DNA of 64,000 nt, taken from assembly GCA_009760855.2 (NCBI GenBank), contig WPIO01000006.1, positions 9,095,001 to 9,159,000 on the forward strand, read 5' to 3'. This document shows positions 31,482-42,859 of this stretch, piece after piece. Source of the DNA: Cristatella mucedo (Eukaryota > Bryozoa > Phylactolaemata > Cristatellidae). Position 1 is the stretch's first letter; each line of letters begins with the position of its first letter. Made by a program: the position numbers and the translations under genes. The notes under the pieces were generated by a model that worked only from the letters and a program-made list of their open reading frames with translations, made no database searches and was not told the DNA's origin.

Positions 31482-33190
31482 ATCGCAAGTGCTCCTACTG
31501 ATAATATATTAGAATTAGGTGATTCTATTTTTCCAATTTACAGTATTAAAGATTATCAATTCAGAGAAATTTATCAAAGAAATGGTATTGAAACAGATAG
31601 CATTGCGAATAAACTAGTAACATTCATTGTTCCTGGTGAACAACAAGCGTGCTATGTTCTTTCTGGTGCTTACCTTTTACTTAAATATAAATATAAATAT
31701 AATTCATGTATATAGCGCCCCAAGAGAACTAAATCTCTATTCAGGTGCTTCACATATGCCTCAGGGCTCGAGCCCACGACCTCAGCCAGACCTTAGTCGG
31801 GGCGAGTACCTTAACCGCTGGACCAACCCAGCTCGGCTGACTTGAAGGTCAATTAAAAGTTCAAACTGCTGCTGGTGGTGCATTTGGTGCTCCTAACAGA
31901 AATCATGCTGCTGGTCTTTTTAACAATGCAGGTGCTTGGATGTTCAGTAGTATGAGAGTTAGACTTGGTACTGAAGAAATAGAAAGTGTTACGCTTCAAC
32001 AAGGTCCTCGAACTGTTTCAACACTTATGGGTTTACTTTGTTATCCAAATGATTACAATAGAACTGAAGGTCTTGCACCTGGATAGAAAAAAGATGAAGC
32101 TAGTCAAATGGATGATATGTCTTTTAATCTTACAGCTGATACTGTTAATCCGGCTAGTTGTCCACATATCACCAGCCCTGCGGCTGCAAGTACAAGCTCT
32201 TCAAACATTGGATTTATTTAGAGAAGAGGAATGACGAATGTTCTTGCCGATAATGCAGGTACATTCAGTATATCATTACCACTATCAAGACTCTCTGGTT
32301 TCTGTGCTAACATGAATGCAATTCTTTATAACGTTCCATTGACTCTTGAATTAACTCGATTTGGTGGAAATGATTTTGATTGTATTATGACTGGAACTTC
32401 TGGCGATGCTAATGCAATACAAGGTAGGGGTGTTGCTAATGCTGCTAGAAATGGTAATTAGACTGGTTTCAAAATTGCAATGTCAAAAATGAGATTGATT
32501 GTTCCATGTATTGTTCCTATGGAAAATATTCAAAGATCACTTGCTGATATTTCATGGGAGAGATCCAAGAAAATAAGACTTAGCTACAGAGTTAGACGAT
32601 ATGAAAATATGACTCTAACTAATTTCAACCAAGGTATGAAATACACTAGAACTCTATCAGTACAAAATAACATTGACAAAGTAAGATGGTTGATTGTAGC
32701 TGCGTAAAAGTATGCTAAATATGGAACATGTACTGACAATCCTGCTACGTACAATCATTGTGATATTAAAAGTGTTACTGTACTTGCGAATGGATCTAAA
32801 CAATATCCAACTGTTCCAAGAAGCAATTATCCAAGAGATGGAAAATGCTCAACATCTTCTCTTGGTTTTACTACATTCAGAAAATAATATCTTGGATTGA
32901 ATGAAGTAACTCAACCTATTGGTGTTACATTCCCTGAATGGCTATCTCTTTATTCTATTCATGTCATTGACTTTCAATACCATGATGAGCCTCTTAGAGT
33001 ACCATCTAAGCTTAATGTAACAGTTGAATTCAATAGTTTGATTCCTTCTGCTGCTCTTGCTGTTGCTGCTGTTGGTGCTGCTCCTGCTCAAGCTGCGATT
33101 CCTGCTACAACAATTGTCCTTCACTATTTGAGTATTTGTGAGAATACTGCTGAACTAACGTCAAATGGTAATGGATCTAACTTTACTTGA
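31482..33190 (+). pseudogene. double-jelly-roll major capsid protein (broken)
   Basis: The main capsid shell protein. Its start is ATC at 31,482, eight bases behind TATATAG, where ATG is expected. The N-terminal part has DNILELGDSIFPIYSI. After the SINE the frame (32,231 register) is open to 33,190 without frameshift, interrupted only by TAG 32,084, 32,219 and 32,459 and TAA 32,705 and 32,885. Diagnostic C-terminal features are SWERSKKIRLSYRVRRYE and LNEVTQPIGVTFPEWLSLYSIHVIDF, typical of Polinton/adintovirus capsid proteins. Its length of about 515 residues after removal of the SINE fits the family. An Ala-rich loop lies near the end. Confidence 0.85.
31684..31845 (-). repeat. tRNA-derived SINE inserted in the capsid gene
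   Basis: Read on the minus strand it begins with a tRNA-like head: A box around TGGTCCAGCGGTTAAGG, B box GGGCTCGAGCCC. It ends with a segment like the LINE-A terminus (AGAGATTTAGTTCTC...GGGCGCTATA) and an ATTTAT-type tail. The same family is at 58.2 and 59.6 kb. At most a 3-base target duplication (CTT) is seen, as expected for CR1/L2-type insertion. Confidence 0.75.
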
Positions 33191-33302
33191 AGTAAAGGAA
33201 CGTTGTTTTTTATGATGAAAATAAATTTTAAATAAAATTACAGTGTCTAAATATAATGAAAAAAAAAATTGCATTCATGGGTCTGATGAGTAGAAAAAAG
33301 CT

Positions 33303-33775
33303 ATGAGTTTGAATATTGGTGGATCAGAAGTTTATTCTGTTCCAGGTAATGATATGGTTTTTGGTTCATAAATTGATTGTGATATCGAATTAATTTCAGA
33401 TAGAAAACTAAAAAAAGATATTGCTAATAGCTCTCCTATGAGATTTCCACAAGTGTTATTTGGGAAAGTGTTTGAGCCTATTGCTAGTAAATTTCTAGAA
33501 ATGAAACTAGATAGAAAGATTGCAAATGCAAACGACTGCTTTACTTCTGATGGAGTTTCTACGTATTCTCCCGACGGGATTATAGATGAAGATACACTAA
33601 TTGAGAAAAAATGTTTATGGTCAAGGAATATTGTTGAAGATTGTATACCAAAACAATATTTACCTCAGTGCTTACTAGGATTACATGTACTAAAACTAAG
33701 TAGATGCTTTTACACAGAATTTGAAATATTTGTTCCTAGATTAGACTGTGATGATGCACCTAAAGATTATATAAT
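33303..33775 (+). pseudogene. YqaJ/lambda-exonuclease-like nuclease, truncated
   Basis: PD-(D/E)xK exonuclease features are FGKVFEPIASKFLE, YSPDGIIDEDTLIEKKCL (D...ExK catalytic set) and IPKQYLPQCLLGLHVL, then FYTEFEIFVPRL. Such enzymes resect DNA ends for recombination or concatemer processing. ATG 33,303 (MSLNIGGSEVYSV) is the likely start, although an ATG also lies at about 33,256. TAA at 33,369 breaks the frame. The gene is cut at about 33,776 by the tail of a LINE-A copy, so its C-terminus is missing. Confidence 0.7.
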
Positions 33776-36094
33776 AATAATAATAATGCACTTGATAAAG
33801 CGCCCTCAGAGAACTCAATCTCTCTCTGGGTGCTTTACATTTGCTGCAAAGGGAAATGCAATTGAATGGTGAGTAATATCATGCTTGATAAACAAACAAA
33901 ATGAATAACATGGTTAGGGTTGACATGCACAGGGTCAGCATGCAAATTTGGTTAGTGGCAGCATGCACAGTGTCAGCACTCCTAAGCACATGAAGGACGA
34001 ATCAAAGGGACCCACTAAATACTGTCCTAAATAGTGTGTTCTTAAGTTCTTTTTAAATGTGGTCAAGTCAGGGACGTTCTGACGCAAGTCGGGAATGAGT
34101 TCCAGGCTTTGGGAGCATACGAACTAAATGCACGGTCTCTAAAGGATTTGAGGCTTGTACGAGGTATTGGTAAACTGTTGGTTTCCGAAAAGCTGGTGGT
34201 ACTATGCTTGGCCTGATGGGGGGAGTAGATCTGAGAGATAGGCTGGAGCCAAAGAATGAAGTGACCTAAAAGTGAGCGACAAAACCTTGAAGTCAATCCG
34301 TTGCTTGACTGGTAGCCAGTGCAGGTCGGCGAGAAGGTCTGTGATGTGGCCACAGCAATACTCACGACAGACAAGCATAGCTGCGGAGTTTTGCACCAGC
34401 TGCAATCGCCTGATCGCACATGCCGGTTGGCCAGTAAGCAGTGAGTTGCAGAAGTCGAGACGGGATGTCACGAATGCAACTTTGTGATCGATTGTATCAA
34501 AAGCTGCCGAAAGATCGAGCGAAACAAGCAGAGACACTCTACCCATGTCTGCATTCCTAAGTAGGTCATTATACACCCTAAGCAATGCTGACTCTGTAGA
34601 GTGATTAGCTCTAAAGCCAGACTGAAACTCACTGGCACGATTAGAAGTTTCAATAAATGAGTTCAGCTGGTTAGCCACGACCCGTTGCAGTGTCTTAAAT
34701 AGGAATGGTGGAAGAGAGACTGGGCGGTAGTTGCTCAAGTTATCTTGGTCTAGTGTCGCTTTCTTGAGAAGTGGCCTGACAACAGCTTTTTTGAAAGGTG
34801 CTGTGACATGACCTGAGGCTAATGACATATCAATGATGTTAGTTATGCATGGCAGCAGCAGATCAATGCAACGTAGGAGCAGGACAGTGGGAATAGGGTC
34901 CAAAGGACTTGGTGTCTTCTTTGATTGGGATATGAACATACGGACGAGATCACTAGTGACCCGCTTAAACGTAGATATTGAGGTGCAGCCAGGAATCGGG
35001 GAGCAGCATTCTAGGGGGATGTTGTCATCGCAGGGATGGACTCCCTGATCTCGTCTATCTTCTGCACAAAGAATCGAGAGAAGCGATCGGCTAGATCATC
35101 ACAAGTATTATCAGGTTAGGAGCTAATCTGGGAGCATTGAGGAGATGGTCGATCGTCGACATTAGCTTTTTTGGATTGTGCATCTGTGATTCAACAATGT
35201 TTTATAGAAGCTAGACTTCGCTTTTGCTAGGATTGATTGGTATGACTTACATTAGTCTTCCTATGCCTGCCGATGGAGTGTCAGTCCTGATTTTTTGTAT
35301 GCCTTTTCAAGCTTGCGCTTAGTAGACCTGGCTAGTTGAATGACTGTGGTAAACCATAGGCCGTCAGGGCGAGGGCACACAGTGCGCTTTGTCAGAGGTG
35401 CAAACTCGTCAAGCGTGTCAGCTAGTGTCCGGTTGTAGCTAACTACCAATGATGACAGATCGGAGGGAGGACTGAGCAGCAGAGGCGAAGCAGATATTCT
35501 CGCACGGACAGCATCGATGTCAAGGGTTTTGAGGTTTCGCGATTCACATGTTGTTTCTACTACGACAACTACTCTCGTACTTCCGACTATGGCTCATCCT
35601 ATTCAGCGGTTCTGAGCTGCTACTTCCATGCTACTCGCTACCTCAACTGCTCTCCTGACTCTGCTATGCTTCCCACTTTCTCTTCGTTGTGTGAGACGAA
35701 GTCTGTTGGCTACCAAATGCGTACCGAAAGCCCCTTAGGCTGTGAGTTCGCTATACAAAACTCTCCTGCGTAACACCCACATGGTCTTTATGGCTTTGTG
35801 GAGTTACAAATGGAGATACATTACACTACACTTTAGAGGAGGAGGTGGGCACACACTGTAGATTGAATAAGATCTGCCTGGGGTCAGATAAGCAGGATTT
35901 TGTAATAATTGGTGATGACAAAGTGCAGCTGTAGAAGAAAATCTATTCGAGTGTGTGACCCTTGCTGTGAGTAGGGCTATGAACATGAGCTACAAGAGAC
36001 AATGAGTCAGGCAGTGCACGCAATTCAGTGTTGAAGGCGTCAGATAAGTTATCAAAGTGAACTTCGAAATCACCCATACCGAGGAAGGATCAAT
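33776..36094 (-). mobile_element. LINE-A copy with RT-core deletion and nested LINE-B piece
   Basis: The (TAA)n tail at 33,776 abuts the viral exonuclease gene. The RT ORF (34,202-34,939) has an internal in-frame deletion joining DTIDHKV directly to the AFVTSRLDFCN block near 34,484, which removes the catalytic YADD. Endonuclease remnants extend to 36,094 (35,261-35,449 and beyond). A LINE-B 3' piece interrupts it at 35,557-35,829. Confidence 0.8.
35557..35829 (+). repeat. LINE-B 3' fragment nested in LINE-A
   Basis: Plus-strand LINE-B end (the LNCSPDSAMLPTFSSL-type region, AACTCTCCTGCGTAACACCCAC, tail GGAGATACATTACACTACA). It lies between two halves of the LINE-A endonuclease region that are contiguous in the 4.1-7.2 kb copy. 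Confidence 0.8.
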
Positions 36095-36369
36095 TTCTTG
36101 TGACCGAGAACTATCTGATTTCGACTAACTGCTGCAACACTCCCCTGGAGGTTTCTGTTTCTTCTTTAACACGAAGAATACTAAAAATGATGGTGCAATT
36201 TTCCGAGCTCTTTGCTAAGCCACTTGCCGTCCTCGAAGCAGCCGTTCGACGCTCTGGTACTAAGTCCCTCCGAATATCAACTCTGCTAACAGAGTCATCG
36301 CCCCAGATGCATCTGCACATGGTTTATTTCCTGCTTTTTATATATGATCCCATAATTTGGGTTTTATAT

Positions 36370-36690
36370 TAACAATAGTAATAATAACAATAACAATACC
36401 TTTGTTATAGCGCCTTCGGAGAACTCAATATTTTTCTAGGCACTTTACTTTTGCTGTTAAGGAAACATTATCGAATGGTTAGAGGTAGCATGCTCAATGA
36501 CAAGCATAACATGGTTAGCAGTGAAATGCACAGGGACAGAGTGCCAATGTGGTCAGTGGGAGCATACAAAGTTTCAGCACGCATAAGCACACAAAGGACA
36601 TATCATATGAACCCACTAAGTACTGTGATAAATAGATGCGTTTTTAGTTTCTTTCTAACCTTAGATGTTTACTTATGACCGGGTCTTGAT
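36370..36690 (-). repeat. LINE-A 3' fragment
   Basis: An interrupted (TAACAA)n tail, then the GCGCC...AGAACTCAATA...GCACTTTAC block and 3' UTR repeats. Confidence 0.7.
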
Positions 36691-36974
36691 GTGGACTTAT
36701 GGTGAAGACTCGGAATTTCAGTCGTGCCTCGTATATAAGTGAATTTCAATGAAGTAGGATTTTTCCTTTATAAATCATATATTTTTGCAGTTAGAGCGTA
36801 GAAAATTTGTTCACCACACTCTAAATACGGTTTTAACCATATTAGAGCGCTCTCAACATGAAACACCACTTATTTAGTCATCATTGCACTCGTTTTACAC
36901 AATATATTAGACAAATAAGAGAAAATAAAAAATAAGTAAAATGCTAGCTGATTTAACAGCTTCTTTTTGTATAG

Positions 36975-37105
36975 CAACATATGAGCCTTTGCGGCTATCA
37001 CCACCGCTTGCAGTGGCGATAAAGGATTGCCCACCGCAGGATTCGAACCCATGACCTCGGGGCCGAGGTCGTGAAAAGCAACTGCCTTAACTAGTGAGCC
37101 ATTAT
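36975..37105 (-). repeat. tRNA-derived SINE
   Basis: Minus-strand tRNA-like head: A box around CTCACTAGTTAAGGCAG, B box GGGTTCGAATCC, then GCGGTGGGCAATCC as in the copy at 2.5 kb. It is too degenerate to be a tRNA gene. Confidence 0.6.
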
Positions 37106-37281
37106 AGTGACACTTGAAACGTTGCAGATATCAAATTACTATTATTTTACAATTAATTACTCGCACACAAGCTTTTACACACAACCACTAATCTATGGAG
37201 GTAAAAAAAAAGTAGTTAAACTCTTTCGATGATAAAGCGACGACGATGAAGAGATGCACTGCACAGCAAAGAAGAGCAAGG

Positions 37282-37374
37282 TTACTGCTCCTCTGAAGGC
37301 ACGACTTCAGTAGGAGAGTCTTTAGGTGGTGCAGTATTTTCAACAGGTGCGTCGTCTTTTTCGCTGAAGGAGTA
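37282..37374 (-). CDS. possible terminal host exon
   Basis: A 30-codon acidic, Pro-rich frame (FSEKDDAPVENTAPPKDSPT) ends with TAA. It begins at a plausible acceptor (TTTGCCTGTGTCTAG, just above 37,374). There is no homology I recognise; it could be chance. Confidence 0.2.
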   Translation of the reverse strand, partial: YSFSEKDDAPVENTAPPKDSPTEVVPSEEQ

Positions 37375-37459
37375 CTAGACACAGGCAAATGGTGTCTGGG
37401 CCCACGGCTAAAGTAAATCGTACTAGGCAGCTGCCGGCGCTGTCTTTTCATGTACATGA

Positions 37460-40400
37460 GGAGTTATTTTAATTTTAATTGTAATGCTGGGTGTATAATT
37501 GGCTCCTACAACCGAGCGCCTGATGTACCATTTTCGCTATCTTGATCAACTTTTTAATGAATAAACGCGTATTTGAAAAACCTGAGGTAGAGTGAAGCCA
37601 CGAAAGTTGAAGCACGAAGTGGCGAAGGACGAGTGCATTTGCATCGGCTCAGATAGCAGGACTAATTGAGTCTGCCAGGCCATGTCGTGAGGACGTTAAT
37701 TACTCTGGCGGGCACGTCGGCCATTGGGGCCTTCGCGGATGTGTACATTTTGCCGGAGCTCTTTAGAGAATGTTTCTTGCTGCTACCTATTTCGACAATA
37801 TGTATGCGACGTTTTCTGTTAGCCGCGGAGACTCTCAACACACTTGCACCAGAGGATGGAGGCGCGAGCCGGACCTGTGAGCACGGGGACAGGGAACGGC
37901 AACTGACCGCGAACCAGTGGAGCTGTAAGGCTGTCGCCATGCGTCAACAGTTGGTTGGCTAAGGTCGCGTCTTGGCGTATCATTTCGAGTTGCTGTCACG
38001 TATTTGCATGGTAGCAATAATCAAATGCACCGCTTGCAGCGGATTGATGACGCACTGTTGTACCTGCTGCTTAGAATGTCTCGCCGCGTTGGGCTTTACG
38101 CTGGCTCTCTGCTCGGCGCCGTGTGGTGCTCATTGCTTGCATGACGCGGCGTCTTTTTATGTTTCGGTTGAGTTTCCCAGCTTGAGTTTTTAATTGCTAG
38201 ATCACTGGTGAAAAGTGCGGCTAGTTGTTCTTGCTTTGGCTGATGCATTTTCCTTGGACTCTTTGTTTTTCCCTTCGCTGCTTATATTCCTGCCATTGAC
38301 ATAGAATTATGCCGAGGGCTTGTTTGACGCACATTCATCTCCGAGCTTTTGAAGTATGCAAGGTTTGAGGCCGCAGGATTAGTCGCGCTTGCAGGTTCGA
38401 GTGACGGCATTACTGCATGATTTTGAGAATGCACCTGTGTGGCATTCGTGGATGCGAGCATTTAGAAGGAGCTTTTTCGGCGCGGCGTGCTGCGTTTCGA
38501 GCTACACTATGAAGACTTGCTTTTGTATCAATTTCCTAGTCTCAGTAGGACTTATTTTTCTAGAAATGGTTTCTTTCCTATGCTGGGTTGTTTCAACATT
38601 CTTATCGAAGACGCAACGAGCCCGGGTACGAACTGCACTGAGTTTGTCTTCTTTCCCTTACGCCGATTCGCTCTCTCTAGTGGCCGCCGTGTGCGTCGTT
38701 CAGCCCGCACCAAAGACCGCGCTCTCGTTTAGTTGCTCAACCCCAAACGTGCATTGTCCTCGTCTCCTGTATTGAACTCCCTTACTCCTGAGAATGTGCG
38801 TATCTCTCTCTAGATCTATGCAGCATATATTTTCAGTATCGATCGTAGTCAACGAATCGCAAAACATTATAGCGGCGATATTGAAGCTGCTCGTAGACAA
38901 TATCGTTTTCTTCGCCAACTCTGCTCAATCCTCTGTACGATCTACGCTCTCCTCAATCCTCTACCTGATCGACGCTTCGATCTACGCTCGCCGGTGGTGC
39001 GCTGCAGCAGCGCTAGCTTGCCGCCGCTCCACACGAGTGCGCTCTCGTGTGTGCAAGTACAGCAGACTCCAGTGCCCTTGTACGGCCTGCGGTTGATTGC
39101 AAACGGCAAACAAGCTAGGAATAGTGAGAGGCAGCCTACGGGCTCCGGTCTCTGCTGGGTCGCCGTGCAGCGGTCTGCCGGGCATCGATCGATCAGCGAG
39201 TCCTGGTCGAGCTCCTGCCCGCCCCTCTCTGCGCCTGGCCCGCATTATCGGCACCTCGCCGCCGACGCAGGGTTGTCGCAGGTCCCATCTCAGCGGGAGA
39301 GCTCGCAGAGCAGATGCAAACGGACAATGGTCATCGAGTGGGCATTTGAGTTATCGCGCACCCCAGCGAGCCGCCGTAGCCCCGCCACCTTAATTGGCAG
39401 CACTCTCCATCTTGCAGCCGTCGAAGTCGCCGTTGCGTAGCGAGCGTGCCACGGCCGCCTCTCGAGTTCGCTCTACGAGTCGAGGTCGGTAGCCGATGAG
39501 CCGCGACCTGTTGGGTCGTTCCCTGCTCGGCAAAGCAATCCAGAGCAAGCCGTTTCAGGTTGACTTCAGAATGTCTCCCGTAATTCGTAATTCGATGGAG
39601 GCCCGAACGGAATGCGACGTCTGAGCATCCAATGTGCCCTGTCGCTTCCTTCAAACTCTACGATGCCTTTTAGATTTCAGAGCGCTGCGGCTATTTGAAA
39701 ATACGATTATCTCTGGCCTGTCATGCGCGTCTAAGAAACGTTCCCGCACGAAAAACTGACAAAACGACGCCCGGCACAGCAACGCCCGGCGATCACGAAG
39801 ATTTGGCGCCACGTTTAGCATTTGAAGCGGAGATAAATGGTAATAACGCATAAGCTGCACGACAATTTTCAAGCTAACCTGCGAATCGCGCCTGCGAGTG
39901 GCCCTGCTCGATTAGTACTTTGATTTGCAGATCACTAGTAGCAAAGTCGACACATAAGGCAACAGTAGTTTTGACCACACTCAAACTGTCACGACTTGCA
40001 TTTCGCTGCGTTGACGTTACTGCTATTCCACACGACCATTCGAGCCAATCAATCGATTGCCACTCGTGACCGGTAGGTAAGCTGATCGCGCCGTGCGCCT
40101 GCACTCTCTCAGGCAGCCTCGAATCACCGCCAGCGGCGGCGAATCGCTGCAGTCCGGCAGGGCGAGGCGGCGAAAGCAGCGATGCAAAAGCGAGGCGTGA
40201 AATAGTATGCGCGCAACTCCGTATTGCTCGCAGCGCTCGCTCGCGCTATCTATCGCATTTCCAAGAGTACAAGTCTCACTTTTTTCCCAATATTTTGAAA
40301 AATAAACCTGAGACTTATGCACTGCAAGGCAGTGTCAGTCACTACATACAGTGAAAGTGAAGATTCAGACAATGACAAAGTTTCAGGAGACTACGAAAAT

Positions 40401-42265
40401 GTCAGCAGTGATACTAATGATGAGTTTCTTGCTAACTGTGATGATTAAAGCATATTTACATTAATACAAATTGAGCTATACATGCAGTAATCATATTTTC
40501 CAATAAAAAAAATTTTATTCAAAGACTTGTGTCCATAAATTTATGGTTCGACTTTTACTTGGTTGTGACTTGTACTCGTAAAAATACCGTATTCGACGCC
40601 GCACGGCAAGCATCGCGAAGCTAGCACGTCTCTAACCAGCGCGTAGTGACATTGCAGCGCGATAGATCTCACTGCACCGACGGCGAATGCTTGGTACGAC
40701 CCGGAGACTTGTTGAGTGCGCTTGGCGGCTTCAACCTGGCCACGGTCGATGCTCAGCGTCGTCACGCTTGCATATCTCTCTGTCTCATGTCGTATCGCTC
40801 CTTGTCACATCGCTACGGACGGTTGAGCTGGAATCGGATCGGGCATTGATTAAAGGCCCTGTCTTCAAGCTTTCATTTCGCCCGAGGTTGATGCTTTTAG
40901 CCAATCGTATTCAGCGCTCAGATAATCGATGCTACCTGGCCGCCTGGGAATCTCCTCCACGCGCAAACAGCAGGAGATGCACGCGACATCCCGCGTTGCA
41001 TGCGCCTGCGGCTTCTGCTGCTGTAATTAGCGATGCGCCTTGACACTAACGTATATGCCTCACCTGAGGCCAATAGTTAGGCCATTGACGCAGCACGGTG
41101 TCAGGCCACTAATGCAATTTATATATCGTGTCGTCTGCTGCGATTGATTGCACTCTCATTTATGTACGCAGTGAGAGTAAGAAAGTGGAGTTTCGTTTAC
41201 CTCGCACGTTCGCCCACTGTGTCTCTCTCTGCGAGACTGCCACAAGACTTGCCGCCGCCGGAGCCACTGTTATGCAACAGCTGCGTCAAAGATCTGGGGT
41301 TCGCCTGGAGGAGAATGACAATGGGCTATACGGGCCACGTGACCTCGGCGTCCTCTTAACGTGGTCGGCTCGGCTTGGGGAAAGTCAGTCGTAAAGCATC
41401 CGTTGCTAGCTAGTGGTCAACGTTAACGCCGCCTTGCGGTCTCCTAGGATTTCTTCGCCACCTCGCAGAGGCTTCAAGACGAAATGCATGCTGCAGTATA
41501 GACTGATACTGTGTCGTCTTAGAAAAATTCGCTGTCAGCTCCGTTTGTCTGATGATCGGTCGCGTGGGGTGACGTGCTGCGATCGACAGGGAGCCCGTCC
41601 GCTTCGGTTCGTTAGACTGCTCAAAAATAAATTGTCTCATTAATAAAAAAGAAATGCATGGTTGGAAAAATTAAGCGAGCACGTTCAGGGCGTGCTACTC
41701 TGCAGATTACCGTGTAATGCTCTCTGCAAGGAATTGGAACTCCATTCGTAGAGCCGATAGCTGGCGTTGCAATGTCCCGCGATTATGAATGGCAAGCTTG
41801 ACCGCTGAACCTTGCTCACTAACTATGAGCTTTGCCGCTGAATTAGAACTGAGCCGCTCCTGAAATAGCGGCGATAAGCTGAGGCTAGTGAGCAGCGCCA
41901 TTTATGTTTATGTAAGAACAAGATTATTTCATGACCTACGACCTGAACCTGGCCATTATATAAGGGGTGGGCCTGACCGCAGTAGCTTTCATGGAACTAA
42001 GGTCAGCCGGTGGGCGAATCTTGGCACCGAGCGCCAGCTGCCGTGAGCCTATTAGCGAGTTGACAGGAAGTCACCTGTCGTATCAGCAGTAATATGCAGG
42101 CTATTGGTGTGCTTTTTCTAGCGCTTCGTGCAGAATATCGAGCGCCATGTCATTATCACTTAAGCATTACGAGCCTCAGGTCTTGCGTTCTCTAGGAGCA
42201 ACGGTCAACCGGTGAGTGAGTCGCACTTAGAACACGAGCTGCTGTATGCTTGCAAGCAAATATGT
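37460..42265. other. mostly unassigned region
   Basis: I see no supported gene. Several ORFs of about 90-150 codons (37.7-41.6 kb) occur in GC-rich stretches but overlap on both strands and lack domain-like motifs. A short acidic frame at about 40,322-40,448 precedes an AATAAA at 40,503, which could be a terminal exon, but its splice acceptor is weak. Confidence 0.4.
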
Positions 42266-42269
42266 CGGG

Positions 42270-42376
42270 TGTCACGTACCGTATCATAAGTAATACTTAA
42301 GCAGTTTTGAGCAAAGCCTTTGCTAATACGCGCGTTCTCTAAGGGTGCTATAACAAACAAATTATTATTATTATGA
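42270..42376 (+). repeat. degenerate LINE-A 3' terminus
   Basis: Contains GCGTTCTCTAAGGGTGCTATAACAA followed by (ATT)n, matching LINE-A ends. Confidence 0.5.
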
Positions 42377-42654
42377 AGGTAAGTGAGGAGACTTACAAAG
42401 AAGGTAGGAATACTCCTCTCCGACGTTGGACTGGATCGTCTTGCTGAACGCTGTTCTAAGCTTTCTGACGTTAAGAGGGCTCGCTGAGAAAAAAGAACCA
42501 GCATCAATATCGTGAGCTCTGTATACTGCAGTAGAACTTGGTACACTTGTTAAAGTCAGGCGACGCAATCATGTTCCTCCAGCAGCCACAAGTCGGCCTC
42601 AGCAACCAGTAGCGTACAAAGATCTAGCTGCGCTGGCTTTGAAGAGGTACATTC

Positions 42655-42859
42655 ACGCGGACGCGCACACAGACACACATAGTAAACACGCACATACATG
42701 CACGCGCACATACACAGCTAGCCAACCACCTGCTAAAGCACACACGCACTTACACACACACACACACACGCTCACACACTCACACACAAGCGAGAACAAA
42801 CGCCTACCCCCTGTACATACATGGGCGCACACACACACACGCACGCACTTACACACACG

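Larger units (their letters stand above)
16690..33776 (+). mobile_element. endogenous Polinton/adintovirus-like element, decayed
   Basis: A strongly AT-rich block of about 17 kb sits among sequence near 50% GC. It encodes the hallmark set of the Polinton/adintovirus group: protein-primed PolB, adenovirus-type protease, A32-like ATPase, double-jelly-roll capsid protein, penton-like and PLA2-like virion proteins. It also has HNH and YqaJ-type nucleases and fibre-like genes. Genes are packed tightly on both strands. No retroviral-type integrase and no terminal inverted repeats were seen. The right edge is cut by LINE-A at about 33,776. Host repeats nested inside (solo LTR, SINE) show that it is resident in the genome. 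Many stops and at least seven frameshifts indicate loss of function. The group assignment is inferred from gene content and motifs, not from a database search. Confidence 0.85.

Noticed and set aside
32712-32900. Separate 62-codon gene inside the capsid region
   Set aside because: It is in a different register from the capsid frame, which carries the sensible protein sequence across the same bases.
16690-33776. Bacterial, phage or laboratory contamination as the source of the AT-rich block
   Set aside because: A host-type SINE (also at 59.6 kb) and a solo LTR are nested in it, and LINE-A, a family common in this window, cuts its end.
33743-33872. C-terminal extension of the viral exonuclease into KRPQRTQSLSGCF
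   Set aside because: From about 33,776 this is the LINE-A terminal block, not viral sequence.
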